Positions 9,328 through 20,312 of a DNA stretch of 64,000 nt are shown one piece after another. The DNA lies in the NCBI GenBank assembly GCA_024291935.2, contig CM044311.1, positions 29,826,001 to 29,890,000 of the forward strand. Direction: 5' to 3'. A program made the translations under genes and the position numbers. Under the pieces are notes generated by a model, which saw only the letters and a list, made by a program, of their open reading frames with translations, was not told the DNA's origin and did no database searches. Position 1 is the stretch's first letter, and every line of letters starts with the position of its first letter. The DNA is from Okapia johnstoni (Eukaryota; Chordata; Mammalia; Artiodactyla; Giraffidae).

Positions 9328-12300
9328 ATTGGGTGTTACAAAGTTTAGAACATTTTTCTTATAAAGAATGCAAAACAACAACAACAGAGGCAGGTTAGCC
9401 TGGAAAATGGAGAATCGTATAACTGTTTGCAGAGTCATATGAAAAGATGGAAAAAGATAGCCTGATATTTCAAAGAAAAAGGGAAGAGTTGCCCTAGATG
9501 CTTTTTTCCTTTCCACCAAAAGAGGGAAAAAAAGAATAAAGAAAGGAAAATAAAGCTTAGTTAAGTTAATTGATGCCTTAAGAAAACTGATTTCAGATCG
9601 TTCAGATATCAATATGATGCCCTAATGACTATAGCTGTCTGAAAATCACATGTATATCTTGTGAACATTGATATGTATTGTCACTAGATGTTTGAGGGAG
9701 TCATGCATGGCTTCCTGCTAAGAAAGATGACCTCTATGTTCCCATTCACCGGTCAGATTGTATGGTTATATAAAATGAAAACAGAATCTTGTTGACTCTG
9801 CTGTTAAATCATTTCCAGAAGTACTCGTTGCAGTGATCAGAAAACTGATAACAATTGAGCATTATATATTTTTTAAAATTCTCTTTTGAAGAATCTTCTC
9901 TAAATTGGCATGTTAGTTTCCTAATGAAAACTATTAATTTAGAGTTTTGTCTTTATCATTTATGCCATTAATTGTGATGGGAGATCCCCAAACTCCTAAA
10001 GGATGGTGACGAGTAACAAGACTCTGAAACGCATGTCTGTGCTGCCAGAAGACTGGTTTGCCAGAATCCAAGAATCCCCAAGAACAGACAGGGAAACTCA
10101 GTGAGTCAGAGAAACCCAGCTAACAAATTGTACACTCACAGCATAGCATGGTAAACAGCATGGGCATGGGTGTGATAGCTTCATTTCTCCTGCCCTCAAG
10201 TCCCACAGAGTGGCACGACAGGGCCAGATGGGGCGATAGAAAAGGAACCCAGGGCTAGAGCCTCAGCATCTTTTATAGAAAACAGAAGACATGTGACTTC
10301 CCTAGCCAGGGGAATCAGTAGTGGAAAAGAGTTCTTCTTGGCCTTAGTTGCCTATATGACCTGCTGGAGGAACAGCTCAGAGTTAGTGGAGCAGCCCTGC
10401 TTTGTGGTTTGGCACACTTAGCAGGAACTTGCAAGAAGTGGGCTTCATGGTAAATTTTTGTGTAAAAATTAATAGAAATTTTAAAAGCAATTTTCCTCAG
10501 GTTAAACACTTACTTCTAATTGGAGAGAAAAAAAAAAAAAGAATTGACTCTAGAGCCCTCTTTTCTGAATCCTCTGCAAAGTCCTTTTGATTTACTTTCT
10601 CAGGAGCAGAAGTACATTTCCTTAAGACATGTTGTAACTCAGTCTTCCCTGTGACTACACTGGGATATTTTCAAAAGCCTAACTAGCGAGAGAATCTAGC
10701 TTTCCGGCATCCAATTTATCATGCAAAATACACAATATACCTCCAAGACATTTTCTGAATGCCTGAATGTGAAAATCCAATTCTTTCAACTAAATACTAG
10801 TATCAGTTTCTTATATCTTTGTAGGTTTTTTAAAACCCATATTTGAAAGATGATTCTAAAGCTATGGATCACATATAAGAAATGGACATCAACTGAGAGG
10901 GGCCCTGTGGAGTGGAAACTAAATGAACACCTTGTAGTCTACAGAAGAACACAGTAGAACAAAATAAAACAGAACTCTGCATATTTGCAGGAGAAAGAGA
11001 AGTAATTCAAATTAATTGTAGAGATAAACAAAGTTCATAACTAATTAATGCGACAGAAGGAATAAGTGAGATTCTTTAATATCAGAAGACTAGCTTGATT
11101 ATTATTATTATTTTTTTTGCAATAGCATTTTTTCTGTACCACAAAGAAGCATTTCTTGATGGTATAATTATCATGCCTATATGAGTGTTCAACTATGCTA
11201 TTTTTACTTTTGCTCTTCTTGCAGTGTTATTTGGGAAGGTCTTAATACTTGGTTTTATAATAGGAATATAAGTGGAAAGGACATTTTTGCTTCCATTGTG
11301 CTTAAGCAAAAAAAATTATTTTTGTAAATAATATGATAATATTGACTTTTTTGGAATTTCAGAATCTAAATATATTCTTCATCTTGCAAACTTGTCAAAA
11401 ATAAAAGACCGTCATTAAGGTAATTTGTGTAAATAAACTAAGGTCTGAATTTCAATGGCCCATCTTTATAGAAATTCTATTTTGGTCAACTAGATCAAAT
11501 CGATTCATTTTGATTTTACATATAAATGAAAATACCAAATGTCTTTAGCTTTGTCAGTGAAAAAGTAGTTTGGGCTTAACAAATGCTTCAGTGATGTCTA
11601 TTTGGAAGCTTCATGACATATTAAAGCAGTTGATGAGGTACAATTTGTTGTGGGGTCACATCTGATTGATGGTTTACTATCTACTGCAGTCTCATCTGCT
11701 GTGATATTCCATAATGAATGTTCATTGCTAGACAGTGTTAAATGTGCTCTATCTAAATCATTTGTTACTTGTAACAAGTTTCAGTATATATGAATCAAAT
11801 ATTGTTTACAGTTGCCTTCAATACGATTTATTATTTTGCACCTTTCTATCACTCTAAATGGAATAAATAAGATACAGGTTTTCAAGTATTTTGAGCCCAT
11901 AGTTGGTAATGTACCAAGAATTCAGTCATAAAGTAAATCTAAACAGGTTATCTTGAAGAATAAAAATAAAAGTACTTTGGTAACTATTTTCTCTGTTTCT
12001 AAGCATAGGAGTTGTTTATTTTATAGTATGTATTCTTGGGAAATTAATTACCATACAGGGCAATTTTAAAATATTTATCATTTATGAAAAATCATATGAG
12101 GGAAATTGCTTCCAGCTTTTAGGAATAAGTTATTTTTTATAGTAGCTACTCTACCAGCTTTTACTCGGAAACTTGTCTTTCAACCATAAGCTTCTATTTT
12201 TTATATCTTACCTCCGTTCATTGATGCTAAATCTAACCTTGATCCCATCTCATTTTCTTCCTTGAAGTCTTTCACCTCATTTAGCTCTTATTCTTTGTCA

Positions 12301-12847
12301 CTTGGTTTTAACCCCATGATTGACATTCTCAGCCCACGATCAATGTTTACTGATATCCACACATCTCTGCCTCAGCCATTCCATATCAAGGTCCCCTCTT
12401 CAATCCCACATCCAGGGAAACACTAACATATATTTTTGTTCTATGTAAATAATACCTGTGTTATTTAAATTAATAGGGTATTTTCTGTCACTTATGCATT
12501 TACCTAAAACTAAGAAAACTTTTGAGATTATTATAATCATGATAAAATTAAAAATCAGAAGCATAGATTTTATATTTTGATTCATTCATTTCTAATTTGA
12601 AAGGAAAAACTGGAAGTCATCTCTGTGTTTCATGCATGAAGAAATTTTGAAATGAATGACTTCTTTGTCCCTTGCTTGAGGTCACATGACAAGGGACACA
12701 TGGCTTCAGGCAGATAAAGAGCCTGTGATAATACTGTTTAATATGGATTTGCTTTATATTTCCTACAAATTGTACATATAAAGGAAGGTGTTTTGTGATC
12801 CGAAATTTAAGACCATTCAACACCTGTTCATTTATTCTGAACAAAAT
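9328..12847. other. Repeat-poor 3.5-kb stretch, no gene
   Basis: No SINE or LINE is recognised across 3.5 kb, although the flanks are dense in them. Minor tracts are an A-run at 10529-10541 and a (TTA)n/T tract near 11097-11118. The part at 10000-10330 looks less AT-rich than its surroundings. No splice-bounded reading frame is seen. Confidence 0.5.
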
Positions 12848-12952
12848 AGGAAAACATGTACACCCATGGTGGATTCATGTCAATGTATGGCAAAACAAAT
12901 ACAATATTGTAAAGTTAAAAAATAGAAAATAAACTAATTAAAAAAATAAAAA
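12848..12952 (+). mobile_element. Ruminant L1 3' tail
   Basis: The last ~100 bp of a ruminant-type L1 3' UTR, including GGTGGATTCATGTCAATGTA and TACAATATTGTAAAG, ending in an A-rich tail. The same terminal sequence is present at 38098-38240 and, inverted, at 20313-20579. It is strongly 5' truncated, and no convincing target-site duplication was found. Confidence 0.82.
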
Positions 12953-13487
12953 TCAGTATAAATTGCTCTAAAATTTTCATTTGATTAATAATATAAAATT
13001 TTGAGGGGAACATTATCAAAACTTTTAAATGTGTTTTCCCTCGTATTTTTAAGACTGCTTAATTCTATTTAATCACATTTCTGTTCAGCCTCCTGGCATT
13101 TATCTCTTGCTCAGAACTTAAGAAATATCTTTCTCATTGTTTCTTTCTTTCTTTTTTTAATCACAGACAGTATAATCTCTATGTGTAAAAACTACTTACT
13201 AATTTCTAAAACTGTTTCACATAAATTCGGTCTTTGAATAGAGACGGGGGTAAATCTTTACCTTCTAGCCAAGGAACATGATTTAGTACTTTCCACCTGT
13301 TTATGCCCCAAAGCATATAAATGCGTGTTTTTCTTTGAAAATTCAATTAGCGCATTCCAGATGCTTTTTCTGTAATGGGCAGTGTTAAACTTTACACTGT
13401 ATATCAAAACAAGTTATGCAACAGAAGAAAGTCCTGAGCAGAGTAAGAAATTTAGTGTTTCTGTTGTTGTCTTAGAGTGAATGATTT
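12953..13487. other. Unique sequence, no gene
   Basis: AT-rich sequence with short TTTC runs near 13140-13157. No gene or repeat is identified. Confidence 0.5.
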
Positions 13488-13648
13488 TCCACCTTCAGTG
13501 CACATTCAAATCATTTGGAGGGTTTGGAAATACGAACTGCTGGACCCCACCCCCAGTTTCTGATTTAGTAGGTCTGGAGTGAGATCTGTGAGTTTCCTTT
13601 AATAACAAATTTGAACATGCTGCTGATACTATAGTTCTGGGGCCATAT
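13488..13648 (-). repeat. MER5-type (hAT-Charlie) DNA transposon remnant
   Basis: The order CACATTCAAATCATTTGGAG, then CTGCTGGACCCCACCCCCAG, then GATTTAGTAGGTCTGGAGTG matches the reverse orientation of MER5A-like non-autonomous elements. The terminal inverted repeats are eroded. Confidence 0.8.
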
Positions 13649-13673
13649 TTTTAAAGCCAGTAGTTCATTGGAG

Positions 13674-13888
13674 GGGGCTTCCCTAGTGGCTCAGATGGTA
13701 AAGAATCTGCCTGCAATATGGCAGACACGGGTCCGATTCCTGGGTCAGGAAAATCCCCTGGAGAAGTGAATGGCTACCCAATCTAGTATTTTCGTCTGGA
13801 GAATTCCGTGGACAGAGAAGTGTGGTGGCTACAGTCCATGGGTTTGCAAAGAGTAGGATATGACTAAGCGACTGATGCACACACTGTA
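13674..13888 (+). mobile_element. Bov-tA SINE
   Basis: Near full-length Bov-tA (GGGGCTTCCCTAGTGGCTC through GACTAAGCGACTGATGCACA). The 8-bp repeat CATTGGAG at 13666-13673 and 13889-13896 fits a target-site duplication. Confidence 0.93.
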
Positions 13889-13924
13889 CATTGGAGTTGG
13901 TGTCTGAAGTAAACCTTGTTTATA

Positions 13925-14046
13925 ATCCTGATATTACCACATCACAGCCTTGTGATCTTGGATAGCTTTTATAAATCTCTGGAACTAGTGTTTCAAAGTT
14001 TGTAGAATGCGAGCTATGGTACTTGCCTGAGAACGTGGTTGTGATC
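13925..14046 (-). repeat. MIR, first half (split by BOV-A2)
   Basis: Reverse-orientation MIR. CTTGTGATCTTGGATAGC and CTCTGGAACTAGTGTTTCAA correspond to the MIR region usually rendered as a donor-like TGTGACCTTGG and the CTCTGAGCCTCAG block. It continues at 14318 beyond the inserted SINE. Confidence 0.75.
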
Positions 14047-14317
14047 CTCGGCTGCTGCTGCTGCTAAGTCACTTCAGTCATGTCCGACTCTGTGCGACTC
14101 CATAGATGGCAGCCCACCAGGCTCCTCTGTCCCTGGGATTCTCCAGGCAAGAATACTGGAGTGGGTTGCCATTTCCTTCTCCAATGCATGCATGCATGCT
14201 AAGTTGCTTCAGTCGTGTCCGACTCTGTGCGACCCGATGGACAGCAGCCCACCAGGCTCCTCTGTCCACAGGATTCTCCAGGCAAGAATACTGGAGTGGG
14301 TTGCCATTTCCTTCTCC
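14047..14317 (-). mobile_element. BOV-A2 SINE, complete, inside a MIR
   Basis: Minus-strand BOV-A2. A (GCT)n tail complement is at 14052-14065. Two tandem A units follow, each ending in GGAGTGGGTTGCCATTTCCT, separated by ATGCATGCATGCATGCTAAG. The 7-bp repeat TGTGATC at 14040-14046 and 14318-14324 brackets it. The linker is a short (ATGC)n instead of the usual GAAAGTGAAA spacer. Confidence 0.94.
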
Positions 14318-14395
14318 TGTGATCATTTACCTACTGTATATATGATGCCAATAGTGGCACATAGCACATATTAGCTAAGCAGTGATTTTTAACTC
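14318..14395 (-). repeat. MIR, second half
   Basis: Continuation of the MIR: AGTGGCACATAGCACATATT then AGCTAAGCAG matches the reverse MIR end (the GGCACATAGTAAGC...TTAGCTAT layout). Confidence 0.7.
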
Positions 14396-14708
14396 TCATT
14401 TGTGCAGGTGTGTTTCTGTGTAAATCATCATTCTTATGCTGAGTATATGAGCAAAAAAAAAAATTCATTGAGTTTTTATTGTCTAGCTTTCAGTAGAAGG
14501 AAAAAAAACTATTTAGTCATGTATGATGTATTCAATAAACGTCATTGATTATCTCATATAGAGCAAATATTGCTCTAATTATTGTAATATAACAATGAAA
14601 AGACCTGGCCACAGATCTTGAAATCTTTAAATCCAGTTCACTAGTTCCTATAATGAGTCATTTATAATAGAAAGCATATAACCAGAATAACTTCTTTTAT
14701 TATTTAGT

Positions 14709-14912
14709 GTGCATGCGTGCTCAGTCACTTCAGTTGTGTCCGACTCTTTGTGACCCTATGGACTGTAGCCCACCAGGTTTCTCTGTCCAGGCAAGAATAC
14801 TGGCCTGGATTGCCATGACCTCCTCCAGGGGATCTTCCCAACCCAGTCATGGAGCCCTGAGTCTCCTGCATTGCAGACAGATTGTTTACCACTAAACCAC
14901 TAGCAGAGCCCC
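14709..14912 (-). mobile_element. Bov-tA SINE
   Basis: Minus-strand Bov-tA with an A-unit complement (CTATGGACTGTAGCCCACCA) and a head complement ending in ACCACTAGCAGAGCCCC. It is flanked by a perfect 12-bp target-site duplication, TTATTATTTAGT, at 14697-14708 and 14913-14924. Confidence 0.94.
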
Positions 14913-14927
14913 TTATTATTTAGTTTT

Positions 14928-15215
14928 CAGTCCAAACCTTATCATCTCAAAGAGGAATCCCTGTCCACTAACCATTCAATCTAAATAAGCCTATTTCCAT
15001 CACCCACATCCTTGTTTTTCTGGTCTAAATAAGCTATTGTATTCAGTCATCTGGATTATTTAAAATTGTATTTGTTTCCTCATTTGTATTTAACTATGAG
15101 AAAGAAAGGGTCTGATCTCTTTTATTTATCATTTAATAGCATCCCTCTGATATGTTTGAATGTAGAAGGTGGTCGATGTATATTATTGCACAAGTGAATG
15201 TATGAAAGTCTGTTT
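14928..15215 (+). repeat. L2 LINE 3' region
   Basis: CATCTCAAAGAGGAATCCCT at the start corresponds to the L2 segment resembling CCTCAGAGAGGCCTTCCCTG. GAGAAAGAAAGGGTCTGATC and GAAGGTGGTCGATGTATATT correspond to the following L2 3' blocks. It is old and diverged. Confidence 0.65.
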
Positions 15216-15938
15216 AGAGAAATCTGGTTAGGTTTCATAGGACAGAAGCATTTGAACCAAGCATCCAAGTAGGAGAAAAGCAACTACAGTTGAGGAAAAC
15301 ACTAAGGTTTGGGACATTGGAAAATGTGAGAGCCTATATTAATGATCTGTCAGCAGCCTGGTTCTTTGAGAAACACAAAGGGAAGTGGGAGCAAGAGTTA
15401 CAGCAGCATTACAGGAAGGGTGTATCAACCTCTAATCAGTGGAGAAAAATTGAAGAAAGAGGGGAAATGATCAGTAGACATATTAGTAGCTTAGTGTAGC
15501 TATTAGTGTAGCTATTTCTAATTGACAATTGTGAAACTGAATTAAATGTCTGAATATAGCATGTAGAAGCTCTCTTTGGTGACACTAGAGAAGTAGACTT
15601 TAATTCCATTGCAATATTAGGAAACTTAATAACATAATAAAGATGAGAGATACCTGAGAGAAAAGGTAAAATATAATTTTAAAAGGCTAACTTTTCTAAT
15701 TATGAAAATAATTCCTGCTCATTTTTATTTGGATTTATTTGGAATATTTAATTTAAAACATTCACATGTAAAAACATAATCAGTATTTTGGATACTTTAC
15801 TTACATACAGTTTTCTGTGTGTTTTTACATTTGAGATGACGTTAGAAAATTAAATCCTGTGGTTTTGTTTAAATTATAGAAGATATTCTTATTTTCAAAG
15901 ATATAATTTGTAATGGTCGCATGCTTCATTTTATGGGG
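15216..15938. other. Unique sequence, no gene
   Basis: Contains an unremarkable 69-codon frame (15290-15499) with no recognised homology. A 12-bp unit, TAGTGTAGCTAT, is tandemly doubled near 15493-15516. Confidence 0.5.
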
Positions 15939-15951
15939 ACACTATACTTAA

Positions 15952-16154
15952 AAGGGCTTCCCTAGTGGCTCAGACAATAAAGAATCTGCCTCCAATGCAG
16001 GAGACTTGGATTTGATCCCTGGGTTGGGAAGATCCCCTAGAGAAGGGAATGGCAACCCAATCCAGTATTCTTGCCTGGAGAATCCCACGGACAGAGGAGC
16101 CTGGTGGACTACAGTCCATGGGGTCACAAAGAGTCAGACATAACTGAGCGACTA
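15952..16154 (+). mobile_element. Bov-tA SINE, complete
   Basis: Near-consensus Bov-tA (GGGCTTCCCTAGTGGCTCAG through ACATAACTGAGCGACTA). A perfect 13-bp target-site duplication, ACACTATACTTAA, lies at 15939-15951 and 16155-16167. Confidence 0.95.
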
Positions 16155-16167
16155 ACACTATACTTAA

Positions 16168-17170
16168 TATCTTCCCCTTGAATACTTAGATAGAATAGAA
16201 TATATGTATATTGTTAAGTTGGTAAGACATTCCTTGGTTGTGTGCAATGTAGATACTGAAAACAATAGCTGAATTAGGATACATATTTACGTCTCTTCCA
16301 TTAGAAATTTGAAGGAATAGTTGATGGTATTCTGAAAGCCACCACTGGTTAGGGTTCCTTCTGTGTCATTGATAACAATGATCTGGAATGTTGCCCTCAT
16401 GGATTTGGTCCAAAATGGCCCATGATAGTTCAAGATTATCATGGGTTTGAAGGAACTGGTTTCATGCAGAAATTTCTGTATACTTTCATTCATTTGTTAT
16501 AAGACATTCACATAACCATCCTGCTAAAGGAAGTGGAGAAATGTAGTCTTCTTTTGGAGATGGGAGTCAAGTGCTCAGATAAAATGCTGTCACAGGGCAA
16601 TAATGACAGACTGGAGTGTGTTAGATAAATGGCAGTTTCTGCTATGCATAGTCAAGTTTCTCATCCCCACAATGCTATTTGTCTCAAAAAGTCTTGTGGA
16701 AACCATTGTGTTTCAGGCATTTAAATGTGCTTTTGAAGAACACTATAATGGTCCAATTCAGAACATTTCTGCTATTTTGTTTCAATGATATACTTTACAA
16801 TATTTAGTTAAATATTTAATTCTTGATTTGTGAAAAGTGCAAAGAGAGACACAATATTTAAGAGAAAACTCTGGTCTATAGCATTGTTTAAATTATTTTA
16901 GGCCAGAATTCCTTTGAGTTTAGAGGCTAATTTATTTTTAAATTAATAACAAAAATATGTTAATGTGGTTAAGTAGATTTTTTTGGCCCAGAACAATTGA
17001 CATGAAATTAGGTATTTAACAGGATTTTTGTTCTGTCATCTACTAATATAAGTATATATTTAATTCCCAACTAGTTAAAATATAATTTAAAATCCTAAAA
17101 TTAATTTTATGGATCATAATTTATTAAATAGACTCTGAAAATAAATTAATGGATTATATTAAATAATAGT
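16168..17170. other. Unique AT-rich sequence, no gene
   Basis: No gene or assigned repeat. Two short open frames near 16287-16493 (-) and 16603-16788 (+) have no recognisable homology. Confidence 0.5.
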
Positions 17171-17266
17171 GAATGATAGATCTACTTTTATATCTCACAA
17201 ATTAGACAAGGTCCTACTAGAAGTAAAATGCTTTTTATTCAATTTTTAAGTAGTATAGCTACAAAT
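17171..17266 (+). repeat. Long inverted repeat, left arm
   Basis: The reverse complement of this 96-bp segment matches 17756-17850 with about 14 mismatches in 95 aligned bases (about 85 percent by hand count). The best-conserved block is ACAAGGTCCTACTAGAAGTA (17206-17225). The arm does not match any transposon end I know. Confidence 0.9.
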
Positions 17267-17603
17267 TGGAGAAAGTGAAAGTGAAGTCGCTCAGTCGTGT
17301 CCGACTCTTTGTGACTCATAGACTGTAACCTACCAGGTTCCTCCATCCATGGGATTTTCCAGGCAAGAATACTGGAGTGGGTTGCCATTTCCTTCTCCAG
17401 GAGATCTTCCTGACCCAGGGATTGAACCCAGGTTCTCCTGCATTGTAGGCAGATGCTTTACCGTCTGAGCCAGAAGGGGACAGCAACTTACTCCAGTATT
17501 CTTGCCTGGAGAATTCTATGGACAGAGGAGCCTGGAGGGCTACAGTCCATGGGGTCGCAAAGAGTCAGACATGACTGAGCGACTTTCACTCCCTCCCTCA
17601 TTC
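17267..17603 (-). mobile_element. Composite head-to-head double Bov SINE
   Basis: A complete minus-strand Bov-tA (17270-17478, left tail GAAAGTGAAAGTGAAGTCGC) is joined to a plus-strand A unit (17479-17590, CAGCAACTTACTCCAGTATT through GACATGACTGAGCGACTTTC). The two 3' ends therefore face outward. One perfect 12-bp target-site duplication, ATAGCTACAAAT, brackets the whole composite at 17255-17266 and 17604-17615. That suggests a single integration event of two joined SINE copies rather than two separate insertions. Confidence 0.85.
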
Positions 17604-17616
17604 ATAGCTACAAATA

Positions 17617-17670
17617 TGTGTCTCCTGCATTGCATGTAGGTTCTTTACCACTGAGCCACCCGGGAAGCCC
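17617..17670 (-). mobile_element. Bov-tA tRNA-head fragment
   Basis: TCTCCTGCATTGCATGTAGG to GCCACCCGGGAAGCCC is the complement of the SINE head only, about 52 bp. It predates the composite SINE, because it belongs to the interrupted target sequence. Confidence 0.8.
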
Positions 17671-17755
17671 ATTAAGTAATAGTACACAGCCTCTGTTTTC
17701 TGGGCCTTGGTGGAGAAAAAAAAAAAAAAAAGATAAGGTTGTGTCTATCAAGCAT

Positions 17756-17850
17756 ATTTGTAGCTACGCTATTTAAAAATTGAACAATGAATATTTTACT
17801 TCTAGTAGGACCTTGTGTAACTTTTGAGATATAATAGTGGATCTTTCATT
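17756..17850 (-). repeat. Long inverted repeat, right arm
   Basis: Inverted partner of 17171-17266. Its outer end is met at once by the target duplication of the CHR SINE (17844-17859), so the original arm may have been longer. An A-run (17715-17731) lies in the spacer between the arms. Confidence 0.9.
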
Positions 17851-17859
17851 TTTTTTAAG

Positions 17860-18182
17860 TGTTATTTATTTATTTATGTTTGGCTCAGCTGGATCTTCTT
17901 TGCTGTGCAGGATTTTCTCTAGTTGTGGCAAATGGGGGCTACTCTTTTGTGGCAGCACGGACTTCTCATTACAGTGGCTTCTCTTACTGCAGAGCGTGGG
18001 TTCTAAGCATATGGGCTTCAGTAGTTGTGGCTCCCGGTCTCTAGATCACAGGTTCAATAGTTGTAGTGCAGGGGCTTAGTTGCTACACAGCAGTGTGATC
18101 TTTCCAGACCAGGAACAGAACCTGTGTCTCCTGCATTGGCAAGCCGATTCTTCACCAGTGAGCCACCAGAGAAGCTCAGATA
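17860..18182 (-). mobile_element. CHR-type cetartiodactyl SINE
   Basis: Reverse complement of a tRNA-Glu-derived CHR-2-like SINE: TTTATTTATTTATGTTTGGC, then TTCTCTAGTTGTGGCAAATG, then TTCAGTAGTTGTGGCTCCCG, ending in the head complement CTCCTGCATTGGCAAGCCG and GAGCCACCAGAGAAGCTC. An imperfect duplication lies at 17844-17859 and 18183-18197 (TTTCATT...AAG). Older than the Bov-tA copies. Confidence 0.88.
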
Positions 18183-18197
18183 TTTCATTTTATTAAG

Positions 18198-18705
18198 ACC
18201 TTGTTTTTTTAAGAGCAATTTTAGTTTCATAGTCAAAGTAAGAATTAAGTACAGAGATTTTTCATAAATCCCTTGCCCCCCCCAACATGCATAGACTTCC
18301 CCATGATCAATCACCACCAAAATGGTACATTTGTTATAGTTGATGAACCTACATCGATTCATCATAATCACCCAAAGCCCATAGTTTATGTTACAGTTCA
18401 CTCTTGGTGTTATACATTCTATGAGTTAGATGTATAATGACATGTATCCATAATACAGAATCATGGAGTATTTTCACCACTCTAAAAATCCCCTATGTTC
18501 CAGCTATTCATCCCTCCATGACCCTCAACCCCTGTTAACCACTCAACCCCTGACAACCAGTGATCTGTTCACTGAACCTCTAGTTTTGCCTTTTCTAGAA
18601 ACTCATTTGGTTGGGATCACAGTTTGTAGCCTTTGGCTTCTTTTACGTAGTAGTACACATTTAAGGTCTCTCCGTGTCTTTTTGAATCTTTCATTTTTAA
18701 AACTT
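18198..18705 (-). repeat. L1M 3' UTR (antisense)
   Basis: Reverse complement of an old mammalian L1 3' UTR. Recognisable blocks are GCCCATAGTTTATGTTACAG, CTCTTGGTGTTATACATTCT, ATAATGACATGTATCCATAA and TAGTTTTGCCTTTTCTAGAA, all in expected order. A C-run (CCCCCCCC, 18276-18283) is the usual site in this family. Confidence 0.85.
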
Positions 18706-19912
18706 TGTTTTTTCAGGATGTTAACCTCTGAAAGTATGGTCAATACCTGCCATTTTCCCTAATCAAACCTCTTTTGGCCCACCATATATTCTCAGTAGCA
18801 GGTCGCAGAATCTCGAGTGAAACAGAGAAAAAATTCCTTCGTATACCAGGAAACATTTATGAGCTCTTCTTTGTTGTTACAACATGTGAAGATTTTTGGA
18901 ATTATTTTGAACTCAATTTCTAGGTCCATAGAAGTTGTATAATAGATGGGCTGCTGCTGAAGATGAGGAAATTTATTAGATAGGAAGAGTTAATCTTTCT
19001 TTTGCTTAGAGGAAATCTACCTTTGATAACAAAACAAACATTTTATTTTCTCTTACTTGGTTATGGATTCTTGGGCATCACACTATCTGTTTTGTGAAAT
19101 CTCCTTTGCAATAGGAAAAACCTTGAGACCCACTGTATATATATTAAGTCATGACCATAATGGTTACTATGCAGAGGAAGAAAGTAGAATCAAAAAAAGA
19201 GAAAAACTAAGTAAGAGAACTAGTAATAAAGAATGTGAAAGGCAGAGGTGAAGAACAAAACCCATACCTTATTTCATAAAAAAACAATGCCATTTCAGAT
19301 AGTTTGAATTCAATTTTAAATTAGGTATATAGAGAGAAATAATTCAGAATTTTAGTTTGATAAATTCACCCAAATATTAGTCTGTTGTCATTATTTACCA
19401 AGTATTGTTAAAACATACAAAGTTCAAAATAATTTAATAATAAGATTTGAGGGAAAACTTAGCCACAGGAGATTCATTTTTTGACTTATTAAAATCTCAG
19501 TAGAACTAGAAGCAGTACTTTAATATCAGCAAAAGATGAACATGCAATTCTGTGACTATATGTTACCTGCATTTTCCTCCCCACACTATCATAATGGTTT
19601 CCGTTCATTCTATGTTACTTCAGGAAGAAGATAAGACAAGGGAAGAAGGAAGCTTAATAGCTATTTGTGGACATTTTGAGACCTTAAACACATGTAAATG
19701 AGATCACTCCTCAGTCCTGTATTAAGCTTCATCCCACCCAGTCAATGGAGTAGAGTGTGAATTCATGTCTTTTCCCTTACTGACATATGACTATCAACTT
19801 AGCAGACATCATCTCCTGCACTGCTTTCCATGCCTCTGCAATATAGAGTTTGGAAGTTCAACTTTATCTTCAAGTTCTTACCTTTAGTTTCTTGCTCACA
19901 TAATGCCCACAT
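18706..19912. other. Unique sequence, no gene
   Basis: No repeat or gene assigned. The sequence is AT-rich. Confidence 0.5.
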
Positions 19913-20135
19913 CTGGGCTCCCCAGTGTTGCAGCAGTAAAGAATCTGTCTGCCAATGCAGGATATACAAGAGACGTGGGTTTGATCCCTGGGTAGAGAAG
20001 ATTCCCTGGAGGAGGAAATGGCAACCCACTCCAATGTTCTTGCCTGGGAAATCCCATGGATGAGGAGCCTAGCAGGTTACAGTCTATGGGATCTCAGAGA
20101 GTCAGACTAGACTTAACAACTAAACAATAACAATA
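19913..20135 (+). mobile_element. Bov-tA SINE
   Basis: Plus-strand Bov-tA: GGGCTCCCCAGTGTTGCAGC head, GGAGGAGGAAATGGCAACCC A unit, and a CTTAACAACTAAACAATAAC tail typical of the family. Confidence 0.92.
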
Positions 20136-20312
20136 GCAATATTCTTTCAGCTCACTTAAATATAGCATTTCACCAGGGCTTTTTAGAATGTTTATAACAT
20201 GAATACTGTATTTCCAAATAGCATATTTGTTAATAAAAGTCGAGCATAATACAGATGACTCAGATTGTAGTTACTTTTGCAAAGCAGCTACTTGGATGAT
20301 AGATTAGATTTA

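Noticed and set aside
14041..14320. CRISPR-like spaced repeats from tandem A units
   Set aside because: Two-unit dimeric SINE in a mammalian genome; no array structure.
14078..14374. Overlapping frames with similar peptides on both strands
   Set aside because: All are translations of the BOV-A2 SINE; the same peptides recur at other SINEs in the window.
15290..15499. 69-codon frame rich in charged residues
   Set aside because: Unusual composition for this window, but no family recognised and no supporting context.
18198..18705. Possible host exon because of higher GC and C-run
   Set aside because: The sequence follows a known old L1 3' UTR in antisense order.
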